This document shows, in pieces, positions 25,990-37,500 of a stretch of 64,000 bases of DNA. Within the stretch, counting starts at the first letter, position 1, and each line of letters starts with the position of its first letter. A program made the position numbers and the translations under genes. This DNA is from Aminobacter anthyllidis (GTDB taxonomy: Bacteria; Pseudomonadota; Alphaproteobacteria; Rhizobiales; Rhizobiaceae): NCBI RefSeq assembly GCF_018555685.1, contig NZ_JAFLWW010000006.1:62001-126000 (forward strand), read 5' to 3'. The notes under the pieces were generated by a model. It was not told where the DNA came from. It did no database searches and was given only the letters and a program-made list of their open reading frames with translations.

Positions 25990-26748
25990 CTAATTCCGGT
26001 ACACCGGCTCCTGCTCGTCGAGGATCGCCTTGAGCTCGGCGAGGTGGCGTTCGGCCTGGCCGGGATAGTCTTCCTGCTCGAGCGCTGCCTTTTCGGCGAT
26101 TTCGTCCGACAGCGTGCGCAGTGGCCGGCCGGTCCATAGCGCCTTGATGTAGGTCTCGCAGGCGCGCTCGAAATAATAGAGCCGGTTGAAGGTGTCGGCG
26201 ACGCTGTCGCCGATGACCAGCACGCCGTGATTGCCCATGATCATCACCTTGACCTTGGGATCGGCGAGCAGGCTTGAACAGCGTTCGCCCTCTTCCTCGA
26301 AGGCGAGCCCGCCATAATGGGCGTCGACGACGTGGCGGCGGAAGAAGATCGCCGTGTTCTGGTCGATCGGCGGCAGCGTGGAATCGGCCAGCGACGCCAG
26401 CACGGTGGCGTGGATCGAATGCACATGCATGACGCAGCGCGCATGGGCGCAGTTGCGGTGGACTGCGCCGTGCAGGCCCCAGGCGGTGGGGTCGGGCGCG
26501 TTCGGGCCGGTCATCGTTTCTGGATCGTTGGCATCGATCAGAAGCAGGTCGCTCGCCTTGATGCGCGAGAAATGCACCTGGTTGGGGTTCATCAGGAACT
26601 TCGAGCCGTCGTCGTTGACGGCGAGCGAGAAGTGGTTGGCCACCGCCTCATGCATGTTGAGCCTGGCTGTCCAGCGGAAGGCGCAGGCGAGGTCGACGCG
26701 CTCCTCGTAGAACGGCAGGTTGGTCTGCTTGAGCTGGGTGACGGCCAT
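25990..26748 (-). CDS. Class II aldolase/adducin-family protein
   Basis: This 252-residue protein belongs to the metal-dependent class II aldolase/adducin family. Zinc-ligand positions are seen as HARCVMHVHSIHAT near residue 102 and the later MGNHGVLVIGDSVADTFNRLYYFERAC near residue 176. The N-terminal AVANHFSLAV is a variant of the usual NIS-R phrase (here N-FSLAVNDDGSKFLMNP), as in the adducin-like members of unknown substrate. It is not obviously a fuculose- or ribulose-phosphate aldolase. The start is ATG 26748. It follows the urease genes on the same strand, 113 bases after ureG, but appears unrelated in function. Confidence 0.88.
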   Translation of the reverse strand: MAVTQLKQTNLPFYEERVDLACAFRWTARLNMHEAVANHFSLAVNDDGSKFLMNPNQVHFSRIKASDLLLIDANDPETMTGPNAPDPTAWGLHGAVHRNCAHARCVMHVHSIHATVLASLADSTLPPIDQNTAIFFRRHVVDAHYGGLAFEEEGERCSSLLADPKVKVMIMGNHGVLVIGDSVADTFNRLYYFERACETYIKALWTGRPLRTLSDEIAEKAALEQEDYPGQAERHLAELKAILDEQEPVYRN

Positions 26749-26861
26749 CTGTTCTTCCCTCTCGATTTCATCGCATCATACTTTCCGGAAGCCGCAACCG
26801 GCTTCGGGTCGATGCGCTGAGAGGAAGAATGCCGCGTCAGGTCAGGCGCGGCAACCGCCGG

Positions 26862-27497
26862 TCAGGCTGAAATCTGCTGGTCCAGCCTGAGCCCGCCATT
26901 TTCGACGATGAAGTCGATGACCGCTTCCAGGCCCTTGCCGCGCGAAAGATCGGTGAAGCCGAACGGGCGCTTGCCGCGCTGGCGGGCGGCGTCGCCTTCC
27001 ATGACCTCGAGATTGACGTTCACATAAGGTGCCAGGTCGCTCTTGTTGATGACCAGGAAGTCGGAGCGGGTGATGCCGGGGCCGCCCTTGCGCGGGATCT
27101 CCTCGCCCTGGCAGACCGAGATGACGTAGAGCGTGATGTCGGCGAGGTCGGGCGAGAAGGTTGCCGCCAGGTTGTCTCCGCCCGACTCGATGAAGACGAT
27201 GTCGAGGTCGGGGAATTTCCTGTTCATCTCGGCGATGGCCTGGAGATTGATCGAGGCGTCCTCGCGGATGGCAGTGTGCGGGCAGCCGCCCGTCTCCACG
27301 CCCATGATGCGCTCTTCCGGTAGCGCCTGCAGGCGCGCCAGCATCATCGCGTCTTCCTTGGTGTAGATGTCGTTGGTGACAACCGCGATGGAGAACTCGT
27401 CGCGCAGCGCCTTGCACAGCTTTTCGGTCAGCGTCGTCTTGCCCGAGCCGACGGGGCCGCCGATGCCGATGCGAAGCGGGCCGTTTTTCGAGGTCAT
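26862..27497 (-). CDS. ureG: Urease accessory GTPase UreG
   Basis: UreG is the GTPase that drives nickel delivery to apo-urease with UreD, UreF and UreE. The 211-residue protein has the P-loop [13 protein letters not shown] near residue 10, METGGCPHT-type text ([17 protein letters not shown]) and the metal/Walker B region [15 protein letters not shown]. Guanine specificity is given by [11 protein letters not shown] (NKSD). I chose ATG 27497, which overlaps the stop of the membrane-protein gene as ATGA; the frame stays open upstream without family similarity. It is the last urease gene in the set. Confidence 0.97.
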   Translation of the reverse strand: MTSKNGPLRIGIGGPVGSGKTTLTEKLCKALRDEFSIAVVTNDIYTKEDAMMLARLQALPEERIMGVETGGCPHTAIREDASINLQAIAEMNRKFPDLDIVFIESGGDNLAATFSPDLADITLYVISVCQGEEIPRKGGPGITRSDFLVINKSDLAPYVNVNLEVMEGDAARQRGKRPFGFTDLSRGKGLEAVIDFIVENGGLRLDQQISA

Positions 27498-27934
27498 GAC
27501 TGGAATCCTGATATGGCGAGGACGACGAAGCCCGTGCCGATGAGCAGGCACAGCGGCGAAAAGTAATTCCTGTCGAGCCGCGCGAAGGGCATCTCCGGCG
27601 TCAGCCTGCGCCATGCCGGCGTGAAGCCGGCAATGCCTCGGCCGAGAAACACCAGTGCGATCATCAGCGCCGAGGCGGCGAGGCCCGCTTTAGGGAAAGG
27701 CGTGGCGAAGACACCGACAAGCGCCAGCGGCCACAGCGTCGCCAGCACGAGACAGGCGGTGACGGCGAAGCTGGCAAAGGCGTCGGGCATGGTTTCGATG
27801 CCGCGGAAACCGGCAACGGTGCGGGCGCATGACCTCTGGTCGGTGCCCGGCCAGACGCCGCCAAGACCCCAATAGGCATGGATCGAGGCCAGCAGGTACA
27901 GGACGATTGCGAGGGCGAAGGCGAGCACGGTCAT
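27494..27934 (-). CDS. DUF3995-like small membrane protein in the urease operon
   Basis: This 146-residue protein has four hydrophobic segments and the N-terminal phrase [19 protein letters not shown], which I recognise from DUF3995. It sits exactly between ureF and ureG with four-base overlaps on both sides, so it is translated with the urease accessory genes. Whether it helps urease (for example metal or urea passage) is unknown; it lacks the histidine motifs of NiCoT or HupE/UreJ nickel carriers. Confidence 0.8.
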   Translation of the reverse strand: MTVLAFALAIVLYLLASIHAYWGLGGVWPGTDQRSCARTVAGFRGIETMPDAFASFAVTACLVLATLWPLALVGVFATPFPKAGLAASALMIALVFLGRGIAGFTPAWRRLTPEMPFARLDRNYFSPLCLLIGTGFVVLAISGFQS

Positions 27935-28599
27935 GAGCGGAACAGTCTCGAATGTTGGGTCTCGTGGCGCATCGCCATGATGTAGGAGGTTATGGCGGCG
28001 GACCCCAGATCGTCGAGCGTCGATACTGCCGCACGCGCAGCGACCGAAAGTGCCGTCGGTTCAAACGCCGCAACGATGCCGGTGGCGGCGGTCTGGCCGA
28101 TGACGCTAAGCCGGATCGCTGCCTGGATCAGGTTGCTGGCGAAGGCCTGCAGGTAAGCCGCAAGCGCATCTTCAAGGGTAATGCCATGCGCGCCGGCGAC
28201 AGCACCAACGGCGACACAATAGGGGCAGTCGGCGGGCAGCCGCGCCAGCACAGGATGCGGCCAGGCCGTCGCGGCGGCGAGGAAGGCCTGTCCCTGCAGC
28301 ATCGTTTCCATGTGGCGCTCGCGCGAGCCGGCCAGCGCTTCGGCGAGTTCCGCCACCTCGCTCAGGTCGCCCTCCGTCGCGGCGCGGCGCCAGCTTTCGG
28401 CGAACAGCACCACGTCGTTCCAGCCCGAGCCGATCTCGGCGAGTGCGGTGAGCCATGCGGTGAGGTCGTCGCGGCTGGCAATCAGCCCGTCATGCACGGC
28501 GCGTTCGAGGCCGTGGCTGTAGGAGAAGCCGCCGACAGGGAACGCCGGCGACAGCCACGCCATCAGGCGCAGTAGTGCCGTGTTGCCGCGCTCAGTCAT
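27931..28599 (-). CDS. ureF: Urease accessory protein UreF
   Basis: UreF bridges UreD and UreG in the nickel-insertion complex. The 222-residue protein shows [21 protein letters not shown] near residue 10, the diagnostic UreF opening, and the C-terminal [13 protein letters not shown], the conserved tail. ATG 28599 overlaps the ureE stop by eight bases. The open frame upstream of this ATG reads the histidine-rich tail of ureE out of frame. Confidence 0.95.
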   Translation of the reverse strand: MTERGNTALLRLMAWLSPAFPVGGFSYSHGLERAVHDGLIASRDDLTAWLTALAEIGSGWNDVVLFAESWRRAATEGDLSEVAELAEALAGSRERHMETMLQGQAFLAAATAWPHPVLARLPADCPYCVAVGAVAGAHGITLEDALAAYLQAFASNLIQAAIRLSVIGQTAATGIVAAFEPTALSVAARAAVSTLDDLGSAAITSYIMAMRHETQHSRLFRS

Positions 28600-29143
28600 G
28601 ATGGTGACGATGGTGGCCGCCATGGTCGTGGTGGTGGTGCCCATGGTCATGCCCATCGTCATGATCGTGTCCATGTCCATGGTCGTGCGAAGGGCCGTGA
28701 TCGTGGCCGTGGCCGGAATAGGCGCCGCGCACCGGCTCGAAAGGTGCCAGGATGTCGGTGACGGTGGCGCCCAGTCCTTCCAGCATCGCCTTGATGACAT
28801 GGTCGCGCAGGATGAGGATGCGCTCGGCCGATATGGCCGCGGCGAGATGGCGGTTGCCGATGTGCCAGGCGAACTGCGTCAGGTGGACGGCGTCGCGGGC
28901 GCGGATGTCGTAGAGCTCTTCTTCGGCGGCGACGATGCCGGCGGTGCGATCGTCTTCAAGCAGCAGGAGGTCGCCGGTTTCGAGCACCACAGGCTCGGGC
29001 AGGTCGACCAGGACGCGTTCGCCTTGCGACAGCGCGATGGCGCGGCGCCTGATGTGGCGCTCGTCATGGGCGAGCACGGCGACGTCGAAGGGCTGCGCGC
29101 CTGTTGTGGCGTCGGCACGGATGATCTTGGTAGCGCGCAGCAT
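28592..29143 (-). CDS. ureE: Urease accessory nickel chaperone UreE
   Basis: UreE carries Ni2+ to the UreDFG-apourease complex. The 183-residue chain has an N-terminal peptide-binding domain and a C-terminal metal domain ([16 protein letters not shown] near residue 97, with the interface histidine). From about residue 145 it becomes extremely His/Asp/Gly-rich, with over twenty histidines in the last 40 residues, so it should bind several nickel ions as in K. aerogenes UreE. The ureF start lies within its last codons. Confidence 0.95.
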   Translation of the reverse strand: MLRATKIIRADATTGAQPFDVAVLAHDERHIRRRAIALSQGERVLVDLPEPVVLETGDLLLLEDDRTAGIVAAEEELYDIRARDAVHLTQFAWHIGNRHLAAAISAERILILRDHVIKAMLEGLGATVTDILAPFEPVRGAYSGHGHDHGPSHDHGHGHDHDDGHDHGHHHHDHGGHHRHHHD

Positions 29144-29185
29144 GGGGTGTTGTTCCTGTGGCGTGATGGCGGAGCGGGCGGCGGT

Positions 29186-29776
29186 TCAGACGATGGTGTC
29201 GAACAGCCGCCAGATCCACGATATCTGATACAGCAAAGTAGCTGTCACGAATGCCAGATGATATCGCCTGCTCGCGGTGGCGATGGCGATGAGGCAAAGT
29301 GCCACCAGGATCGGCGTGCGGATCAGGTACTCGCCGCCGAAATGGGCGAAATGCACCTCGCCCTTGATCAATGTGTCGACGATGTCGAGCAGGTAGGTCA
29401 TGGCCAGGAGCCCGAAGAACCAGGCGCGGCGCGAGTAGAAGAAGTCCTCGTAGCTTTTGTAGTCCTGCATCGAGTCGGGGAAGAGCAGGGCGCACAGCAA
29501 AAACAGCGCGATCGCGTAGCCGAGGATGAACAGGTAGGTGCCGAAGGTCCAGCCTTGGACGCCGTACAGCCCGAATTCCCACCACCAGAAATGCACCAGC
29601 GTCAAAAGCAGCGACGCCACCCAGGCGAGGTGCACCGGGTAGAGCCGGTACTGGTCCGGATGCTGGACGATGCGGGCCACGCCCGACAAAAGCCGCGCCA
29701 TGCCGAGGCCGATGATCATGCCCATGACGATGCGGATATGCGGAAAGATTTCGGCTACCGCCGGTTCGGGCGTCAT
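29186..29776 (-). CDS. Hypothetical polytopic membrane protein
   Basis: I do not recognise a named family. The 196-residue protein has six hydrophobic segments with an aromatic cluster HFWWWEFGLYGVQGW near residue 60 and a DxFFYSRRAWFF patch near residue 107. ATG 29776 is chosen because the frame further upstream reads antisense across the peroxiredoxin terminator. It lies 42 bases upstream of ureE on the same strand and may be co-transcribed with it. It is probably an inner-membrane protein with no visible catalytic motif. Confidence 0.7.
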   Translation of the reverse strand: MTPEPAVAEIFPHIRIVMGMIIGLGMARLLSGVARIVQHPDQYRLYPVHLAWVASLLLTLVHFWWWEFGLYGVQGWTFGTYLFILGYAIALFLLCALLFPDSMQDYKSYEDFFYSRRAWFFGLLAMTYLLDIVDTLIKGEVHFAHFGGEYLIRTPILVALCLIAIATASRRYHLAFVTATLLYQISWIWRLFDTIV

Positions 29777-29923
29777 CTGGCGCCCCTGGTATCGAATGCG
29801 GGCATGGTCGGCACTTGTTCCGGGAGAAATTCGAGATGGAGGATGCTTGGTGGGCATCCTGCGCCGAAACGGATTTCGAGCCAATAGACGTTGCCGTGAG
29901 CAGGCAGTGTATGGCCTTCGGTA

Positions 29924-29958
29924 CAAAAAGCCCCAGCGCGCTGATGCGGCCGGGGCTT
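29924..29958 (-). terminator. Rho-independent terminator for the peroxiredoxin gene
   Basis: On the minus strand AAGCCCCGGC and GCTGGGGCTT pair around an eleven-base loop, with one mismatch, followed by TTTTTG. It lies 24 bases after the peroxiredoxin stop and separates that gene from the membrane-protein/ureE genes. Confidence 0.8.
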
Positions 29959-29981
29959 CGATTTTGCGAACGTGCTGAAGC

Positions 29982-30527
29982 TTATGCGGCTTCGGCGACG
30001 GCGTCGTTCTTGAGCGCCTCGAGAATGTTCTGCGGCGAGGAGACGCCGTAGGGATCGCTGTCGCAATTGTCGGCGAAGCCCTCTTCCTCGAACCACTTTT
30101 CGATGCGGCCGTTGTTGATGACGGCGGCGTAGCGCCACGAGCGCATGCCGAAGCCGACATTGTCCTTGGCAACCAGCATGCCCATCTTGCGGGTGAATTC
30201 ACCCGAACCATCCGGGATCAGCTTGACCTTGTCGAGGTTCTGCGACTTGCCCCAGGCGTTCATGACGAAGGCGTCGTTGACCGAGACGCAGTAGATCTCG
30301 TCGATGCCTTCGGCTTGGAACTCGCCGAACAGCTTCTCGAAGTCGGGCAGCTGGTAGGTCGAGCAGGTCGGCGTGAAGGCGCCCGGCAGCGAAAACAGCA
30401 CGACGCGCTTGCCGTCGAAATAGTCGGCCGAGGTCTTGTCTTCCCAGCGGAAGGGGTTCGGGCCGCCAACGGCCTCGTCGCGCACGCGCGTGCGGAAGGT
30501 GACAGCAGGAACTTTCTTGCCGATCAT
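29982..30527 (-). CDS. Peroxiredoxin (Prx5/AhpE-like, atypical)
   Basis: The protein reduces peroxides through the peroxidatic cysteine in PGAFTPTCS (about residue 55). The 181-residue length and phrases VVLFSLPGAFTPTCS and VNDAFVMNAWGK are Prx5-type. A second cysteine at about residue 161 (FADNCDSDP) could be the resolving cysteine; YCVSVND also holds one. ATG 30527 follows GGAG with six-base spacing. A terminator follows the gene, and no regulator such as OxyR is next to it. It lies inside the urease region but is likely an independent unit. Confidence 0.92.
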   Translation of the reverse strand: MIGKKVPAVTFRTRVRDEAVGGPNPFRWEDKTSADYFDGKRVVLFSLPGAFTPTCSTYQLPDFEKLFGEFQAEGIDEIYCVSVNDAFVMNAWGKSQNLDKVKLIPDGSGEFTRKMGMLVAKDNVGFGMRSWRYAAVINNGRIEKWFEEEGFADNCDSDPYGVSSPQNILEALKNDAVAEAA

Positions 30528-30681
30528 TTGAAACTCCATTTCCAAGAAAGCAGGGCGCCCTGGTCTTGGGGCCAGGGAATCCTGCCGAATTTTTAGCTAG
30601 CGGGGGCTAGATAACAACTCGCCGGAAGCCGTTCCAGCATTGCCGGCGTGGCATCAGGTCGCGCCTCGACTGCAGGGGCGG

Positions 30682-31470
30682 TCAGGGAAGGTGGATCGTC
30701 GCATCCATGTAGATCACGGCCTGGCCGGTCAGATAGACCCGGTCGGCTGCTACTTCGCAGCCGAGCACACCACCCCGGGCCGACAGCTGGCGCGCCGAAA
30801 GTGTGGTCTTGCCGAGTTTTTCCGCCCAGTAGGGTGCGAGCGTTGCGTGGGTCGAACCGGTGACCGGATCCTCCGGTATGCCGGCGCCGGGCGCGAAATA
30901 GCGCGAGACGAAATCGCAGTCGCTGCCCCGCGCGGTGATGCACAGGCCAAACGAGCCGAGCTCGGCGATGCGTGGCAGGTCGGGCTGGTAGGCGCGCAGC
31001 TCAGCCTCGGACGTCAGCTCGACGAAAAAGTTCTCGCGGTTGCGGAACAACTGCACCCAGCCGTCGTCACGCAGGCCGTTGACCAGCGCATCCCCTGATA
31101 TCGCGAAGTCGGGATCGAAGCGCGGGATGTCCATGCGGTAACGGCCATCCTGCGGCGTGACCTTGAGGTCGCCGACCTCGCGGGTGGAGAAGCGCATGGT
31201 GCGCTCGACGCCCTTGCGCAAATGGAGCGCGCAGGCCGAGGCCAGCGTGGCATGACCGCAGAACGGCACCTCGTCGGTGGGCGTGAACCAGCGGATGTCC
31301 CACCCATCATCCGCGGGCTTCAGGAACGCCGTCTCGGCGAGGTTGTTCTCCAGCGCGATGCCCTGGAGCACCAGGTCGGGCAGCCAGTCATCGAGGAACA
31401 CGACCGCCGCCGAATTGCCTGTGAAGACCGTGTCGGTGAAGGCATCCACCTGGATCATTTCGAGCTGCAT
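30682..31470 (-). CDS. PhzF-family isomerase-like protein
   Basis: This 262-residue protein has the PhzF/diaminopimelate-epimerase-like fold. Family text is VDAFTDTVFTGNSAAVVFLDD near residue 8, NNLAETAFL with the catalytic glutamate (about E46), WFTPTDEVPFCGHATLASA near residue 61, and EDPVTGSTHATLAPYWAEKL near residue 205. Most PhzF homologues outside phenazine clusters have unknown substrates. It lies 28 bases downstream of ureC on the same strand, so it is probably read through from the urease structural genes. No phenazine biosynthesis genes are nearby. Confidence 0.92.
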   Translation of the reverse strand: MQLEMIQVDAFTDTVFTGNSAAVVFLDDWLPDLVLQGIALENNLAETAFLKPADDGWDIRWFTPTDEVPFCGHATLASACALHLRKGVERTMRFSTREVGDLKVTPQDGRYRMDIPRFDPDFAISGDALVNGLRDDGWVQLFRNRENFFVELTSEAELRAYQPDLPRIAELGSFGLCITARGSDCDFVSRYFAPGAGIPEDPVTGSTHATLAPYWAEKLGKTTLSARQLSARGGVLGCEVAADRVYLTGQAVIYMDATIHLP

Positions 31471-31497
31471 TGCGACCTCCCATGCACGGCACGGAGG

Positions 31498-33209
<1,712 letters not shown>

Positions 33210-33210
<1 letters not shown>

Positions 33211-33515
33211 CAGAGCTTTCCCATCACCTTCTTCTGGAAGCCATAGACCTCGCGCTTGCCGCCATAGGGCACCAGCGTGACGTCGCGCTCCTGGCCGGGC
33301 TCGAAGCGCACGGCGGTACCGGCGGCGATGTCGAGCCGCATGCCGCGCGCCCGCTCGCGGTCGAATTTCAGCCCGTTATTGGTCTCGTAGAAATGATAGT
33401 GGCTGCCGACCTGGATCGGGCGGTCGCCCGTGTTGGCGACCTTGAGCGTGACCGTCGGCTGGCCCTTGTTGAGCTCGATCGAGCCTTGGGCGGTGATGAT
33501 TTCGCCTGGGATCAT
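33210..33515 (-). CDS. ureB: Urease beta subunit UreB
   Basis: This 101-residue structural subunit opens [20 protein letters not shown], shows [18 protein letters not shown] near residue 29, and ends [11 protein letters not shown] chose ATG 33515 by matching the family length. The stop shares one base with the ureC start (TGATG). It is separate from ureA rather than fused, with a DUF1272 gene in between. Confidence 0.97.
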
Positions 33516-33526
33516 GCTCGTGCTCC

Positions 33527-33781
33527 TCAGGCCGCGGACTTGGGCGCGCAGCCTTCGGCTTTCAGCACGCGCCTGGTCGAAGCAGGATATTTCAGGAGCA
33601 TGGCGGCCGGCCGGATAGGCCGGGCGGAAAAATTGCCACCGCAATTGGGGCAGGTGCCGCTGAGCACGCCTGTCGCGCAGTCGGTGCAGAAGGTGCACTC
33701 GAAGGTGCAGATCACCGCATTGGCCGCCTCGGGCGGCAGGTCGCGGTCGCAGCATTCGCAATTGGGGCGCAGTTCGAGCAT
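33527..33781 (-). CDS. DUF1272 small cysteine-rich protein
   Basis: This 84-residue protein begins [20 protein letters not shown] and has eight cysteines in CxxC-like pairs ([19 protein letters not shown]), which suggests one or two zinc sites. DUF1272 proteins are small zinc-ribbon-like proteins of unknown function. It is set between ureA and ureB, seven bases after the ureA stop and eleven bases before ureB, so it is part of the urease transcript; a metal-related role is only a guess. Confidence 0.88.
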   Translation of the reverse strand: MLELRPNCECCDRDLPPEAANAVICTFECTFCTDCATGVLSGTCPNCGGNFSARPIRPAAMLLKYPASTRRVLKAEGCAPKSAA

Positions 33782-33788
33782 GGCGGCC

Positions 33789-34091
33789 TCAGCGGATGGG
33801 TTCGTGGACGGTGACGAGCTTGGTGCCGTCGGGAAAGGTGGCTTCGACCTGGACGTCGTGGATCATCTCGGCAATGCCGTCCATGACCTGGGCGCGGGTG
33901 ATGACATGGGCGCCCGCCTCCATCAGTTCGGCGACGGGGCGGCCGTCGCGGGCGCCCTCGACGATGAAATCGGAGATCAGCGCCACCGCTTCGGGATGGT
34001 TGAGCTTGACGCCGCGCTCAAGCCGCTTGCGCGCCACCATTGCCGCCATGGCGATCAAAAGCTTGTCTTTTTCCCTCGGCGTCAGGTTCAT
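33789..34091 (-). CDS. ureA: Urease gamma subunit UreA
   Basis: This 100-residue structural subunit opens [20 protein letters not shown] and shows [22 protein letters not shown] near residue 31 and [15 protein letters not shown] at the end, standard for UreA. ATG 34091 fixes the family N-terminus. It lies 16 bases downstream of ureD. Confidence 0.98.
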   Translation of the reverse strand: MNLTPREKDKLLIAMAAMVARKRLERGVKLNHPEAVALISDFIVEGARDGRPVAELMEAGAHVITRAQVMDGIAEMIHDVQVEATFPDGTKLVTVHEPIR

Positions 34092-34107
34092 GCCGGTACC
34101 AAAAATC

Positions 34108-34962
34108 CTAGAGTGACCAAAGTCTGGGCAGGCCTGCCTGCCCGTTGAGCAGTTCGACAAGCGGTACGAGCCGTTTGCGCAACGTATAGCCGTCCTCGGC
34201 GTAGAGCCTCGCAAGAAGCTTGCCACTTCCGCCAACTGTCCACAGGCTGGCGCCGCCATCGTCGCCGATGATCTGGCGCGCCGGTTCCAGCAGGGCCTCG
34301 GCGCGCTCGGAGACCAGCAGCAGCGTCGCCATGGCGATCCGTCCACCCGCCGATGCCGGTCTGGCGAGCATTGCTTCGATGTCTGGCCCGACGAAAAAAT
34401 CCTCGGCGTGGATGAGTCGGTTGCCCTGCCTGACGCGCCAGCGGTCGCGGAACGTGCCACCTTCCACGCGTTCGCCCATGGCGGAGCGGCCGAAGACGGT
34501 GGCTTCGACGATAAGTGCTTCGGCACCCGCCGCGAGGTCGGCGTCGAGCGTGCGTGAAAAGGCCGAGCGATCATAAGCGATCGTTTCCTGCGGCAGCCAG
34601 CCGAGGAAGCCGCCGGCCCCGACCGACAGGCGAACATCGACTTCGGCGCGGCCGGCAAGCGCGCGATAGACCTTCTCGCAGGCTTGGGTTGTGATGACCG
34701 CGCGTGCGCCCTCGCCGACGGAAACCTCCCAGCCAAGCCTGTCGCCGCCCGTCAGCCCGCCGGCCATGTTGATCAGCACGGCTTCCAGCGGATCCGCGCC
34801 GGTATCGGGCAGCCTGATCTTGGCCGCACCGTCCTGGTAGAGGCGGGCGAGACGACTGCGGCCGGCACGATGCTCGACTTCGATGCGGGCGCGCGCCGCC
34901 ACGCGCTGTGAGGAAATCGCCGCTGCGTCCGTCTGGGCGGACAATGATGTGCCTGATGTCAT
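34108..34962 (-). CDS. ureD: Urease accessory protein UreD
   Basis: UreD binds apo-urease and channels nickel from UreG. The 284-residue protein has the family text [32 protein letters not shown] near residue 64 and [14 protein letters not shown] near residue 90. I prefer ATG 34962; a TTG at 34971 adds three residues. It is the first urease gene, divergent from the NodF-like gene across about 200 bases. Confidence 0.95.
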   Translation of the reverse strand: MTSGTSLSAQTDAAAISSQRVAARARIEVEHRAGRSRLARLYQDGAAKIRLPDTGADPLEAVLINMAGGLTGGDRLGWEVSVGEGARAVITTQACEKVYRALAGRAEVDVRLSVGAGGFLGWLPQETIAYDRSAFSRTLDADLAAGAEALIVEATVFGRSAMGERVEGGTFRDRWRVRQGNRLIHAEDFFVGPDIEAMLARPASAGGRIAMATLLLVSERAEALLEPARQIIGDDGGASLWTVGGSGKLLARLYAEDGYTLRKRLVPLVELLNGQAGLPRLWSL

Positions 34963-35159
34963 GATGCCCAAAGGTTAGCCGCACCGGCGGAATTGTCGAT
35001 ATACAAGCTTGTTGCCTCCTTGCGTTTCGGTTTCTATACAGGGATGCCTTTTTGGCTCAATTCGGGGGCGATATCGTCTAAAAGGTCTGGCTCGGGCCCG
35101 GCGCAGGAGCTGCGCGGCACGGGGCATGACAAATTTGAAAGTTCTGGGGAAGGGTACTT

Positions 35160-35414
35160 ATGGCCGACCAGTTGGCAACGGACATCATCGCCAAGATCAA
35201 GGCGCATGCTGAGGAAGGTGGCGAAGAGATCACGCTCGACACCGAGCTGACCGCGCTCGGCATCCACTCGCTCGAACTCACCGAGATCATCTTCGATCTC
35301 GAGGAAGAGTATGACATCGAGATCGAGATGAACACCGTCGATGCCTGGAGCAGCCTCAAGAATGTCGGCGACATGGTCGAAGCCGTTCGCGTCCTGATTG
35401 CAAAATCGGCCTGA
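35160..35414 (+). CDS. NodF-like acyl carrier protein
   Basis: This 84-residue acyl carrier protein carries its phosphopantetheine on the serine in [10 protein letters not shown] (about residue 39); the residue before it is His rather than the usual Asp. The start MADQL and the tail [20 protein letters not shown] strongly recall rhizobial NodF as I remember it. It is followed one base after its stop by a NodE-like ketosynthase, the same pair arrangement as nodFE. ATG 35160 follows GGGGAAGGGTACTT. The charge is acidic as expected. It probably makes a special fatty acyl chain; no nodABC or nod box is in the window, so a nodulation role is not implied. Confidence 0.85.
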   Translation: MADQLATDIIAKIKAHAEEGGEEITLDTELTALGIHSLELTEIIFDLEEEYDIEIEMNTVDAWSSLKNVGDMVEAVRVLIAKSA

Positions 35415-35415
35415 G

Positions 35416-36627
35416 ATGAAGCGTCCCCGCATCGTCATTACCGGTATCGGCGGGCTGTGCGGGCTCGGCACCGACGCTCCGGCCATCTGGGATGCCATGC
35501 GCGCCGGCCGCCCGGCCATCGGGCCGCTGACCAATGGCGAATTGTACGATCTCAAGATTCGCATTGGCGCCGAGATCAAGCAGCTTCCCGAACACGGCAT
35601 CGAACGCAAGCAGCTCGTTTCGATGGATCGCTTCAGCCTTCTGGCCGTCATTGCGGCCAAGGAAGCGATGCGGCAGTCGGGCCTGGTCGTGGACGAAAGC
35701 AACACCCACCGCGTTGGCACCATTGTCGGCGTCGGCGTCTGCGGCTGGGAAGCGATCGAAGAGAACTATCGCGCCATCCTGCTCGGCGGCAAGAACCGCG
35801 CCGGCATCTTCACCGTGCCGAAGGTCATGCCGGGTGCCGCCGCTGGCCAGGTCAGCATGAGCCTTGGCCTGCGCGGACCGGTGTTCGGCGTCACCTCCGC
35901 CTGTTCCTCGTCCAACCACGCCTTCGCCACAGCGATGGACCAGCTGCTGCTCGGCCGCGCCGACGCGATCGTTGCCGGCGGCACCGACGCGCCGCTGGTG
36001 TGGGGCGTGATCAAGGGCTGGGAAGCACTGCGCGTGGTTGCGCCCGACACCTGCCGGCCGTTCTCCGCCGACAGGCAAGGGCTGGTTCTCGGCGAGGGTG
36101 CTGGCATGGTCGTGCTCGAAACCTATGACCACGCGGTTGCCCGTGGCGCGACGATCCTGGCCGAGCTGGCCGGAACCGGCATGTCCGGCGATGCATCCGA
36201 CATCGTCGCGCCGACAGTCGAAGGCCCGACGGCCGCTATGCGTGCCTGCCTGCTCGATGCCGGGCTTGCGCCTGAAGAGGTCGACTACATCAACGCCCAT
36301 GGTACCGGCACCAAGGCCAACGACCAGATCGAAACGGCCGCCATCCGCCGCGTCTTCGGCGGCCATGCCGACAAGCTGTCGGTGTCGTCGACAAAGTCGA
36401 TGCACGCGCATTGCCTCGGCGCGTCGGGTGCACTGGAGATGATCGCCTGCGTCAACGCCGTGCGCGAAGGCATCGTGCCGCCGACCGCCAACTATCGCGA
36501 GGCCGACGCCGATTGCGATCTCGACGTGACGCCCAATGTCGCCAGGCAGCGCCCGGTGCGCGTGGCGATCAGCAACGGCTTTGCCTTTGGTGGCACCAAT
36601 GCCGTTATTGCGGTGAAGGCGGTCTGA
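35416..36627 (+). CDS. Beta-ketoacyl-ACP synthase, NodE/FabF-like
   Basis: This 403-residue condensing enzyme extends an acyl chain on an acyl carrier protein. The catalytic triad is C163 (SACSSSNHA), H295 ([12 protein letters not shown]) and H332 ([12 protein letters not shown]), and the C-terminal [10 protein letters not shown] is the family end. ATG 35416 starts one base after the ACP stop, so the two are co-translated and probably work together. NodE-like members set the length or unsaturation of the fatty acid made on NodF. No dehydratase or reductase follows, so the general FAS enzymes would complete the cycle. Confidence 0.9.
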   Translation: MKRPRIVITGIGGLCGLGTDAPAIWDAMRAGRPAIGPLTNGELYDLKIRIGAEIKQLPEHGIERKQLVSMDRFSLLAVIAAKEAMRQSGLVVDESNTHRVGTIVGVGVCGWEAIEENYRAILLGGKNRAGIFTVPKVMPGAAAGQVSMSLGLRGPVFGVTSACSSSNHAFATAMDQLLLGRADAIVAGGTDAPLVWGVIKGWEALRVVAPDTCRPFSADRQGLVLGEGAGMVVLETYDHAVARGATILAELAGTGMSGDASDIVAPTVEGPTAAMRACLLDAGLAPEEVDYINAHGTGTKANDQIETAAIRRVFGGHADKLSVSSTKSMHAHCLGASGALEMIACVNAVREGIVPPTANYREADADCDLDVTPNVARQRPVRVAISNGFAFGGTNAVIAVKAV

Positions 36628-36770
36628 CCGCGCCGTTGCCGGCCTAATCTGTCATCTGGATAAAACAGACGCGCTGCATATTGATGCGGCGCGTTCGCAT
36701 GCCTAACTCTTGCGTGCCCCCACCATTTTGGCCAGCGCTTCACGCCGGGCCACCCCACGAGGAACCGACG

Positions 36771-37475
36771 ATGAGCGATCTCACTCCATTTCCGATTGCC
36801 GCCCGCTGGCCGGCACAGTACCCCGACCGCATCCAGCTCTATTCCTTCCCGACGCCGAACGGCGTGAAGGTATCGATCGCGCTTGAAGAGCTCGACCTGC
36901 CTTACGAGGCACATGCCATCAACATCGGCAAGAACGAGAGCTGGACGCCGGAATTCTTGGCGCTGAACCCGAACGGCAAGATCCCGGCAATCATCGATCC
37001 CAACGGCCCGGGCGGCAAGCCGCTGGCGCTGTCCGAGTCGGGCGCCATCCTGATCTATCTTGCCGAAAAGACCGGTCGCCTGATCCCTTCGGACCGCGCC
37101 CGTCACTACGAGACCATTCAGTGGGTGTTCTTCCAGATGGCGTCGGTCGGCCCGATGTTCGGCCAGCTCGGCTTCTTCCACAAGTTTGCCGGCCGCGAGA
37201 TCGCAGACAAGCGTCCGCTCGAGCGCTACCGCGACGAGTCGCGCCGCCTGCTCGGCGTGCTCGACAAGCGGCTCGAAGGCCGCAAATGGATCATGGACGA
37301 CGACTACACCATCGCCGACATCTCGCTGCTCGGTTGGGTGCGCAACCTGATCGGCTTCTACGATGCAGGCGACCTGGTCGGCTTCAAGAGCTTCGAGAAT
37401 GTCGCGGCATGGCTGGAGCGCGGCCTGGCGCGGCCGGCGGTGCAGGCCGGGCTGAACATTCCGGCGCGTTCGTAA
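36771..37475 (+). CDS. Glutathione S-transferase family protein (YfcG/Ure2p-like)
   Basis: This 234-residue protein has an N-terminal thioredoxin-like domain (IQLYSFPTPNGVKVSIALEE; NPNGKIPAIID; LSESGAILIYLAEKTG) and a C-terminal helical domain with DDDYTIADISLLGWVRNL, the GST N-capping motif. The TPNG-KV start and NPNGKIPAI are those of bacterial YfcG/YghU disulfide-bond reductases, where Thr/Asn replaces a catalytic Cys or Ser. ATG 36771 follows CGAGGAACC. It stands alone 143 bases after the ketosynthase; that gap has a ten-base hairpin at 36670-36693 but no T run. Confidence 0.9.
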   Translation: MSDLTPFPIAARWPAQYPDRIQLYSFPTPNGVKVSIALEELDLPYEAHAINIGKNESWTPEFLALNPNGKIPAIIDPNGPGGKPLALSESGAILIYLAEKTGRLIPSDRARHYETIQWVFFQMASVGPMFGQLGFFHKFAGREIADKRPLERYRDESRRLLGVLDKRLEGRKWIMDDDYTIADISLLGWVRNLIGFYDAGDLVGFKSFENVAAWLERGLARPAVQAGLNIPARS

Positions 37476-37500
37476 CGACCGACGTCAAGCCAGCGCCAGG

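Noticed and set aside
29777-30211. N-terminal extension of the membrane protein upstream of ureE
   Set aside because: The extra part crosses the peroxiredoxin terminator and overlaps the peroxiredoxin gene in another frame.
34963-35159. A nod box in front of the NodF-like gene
   Set aside because: I looked for the long NodD-binding motif and saw no match in this gap.
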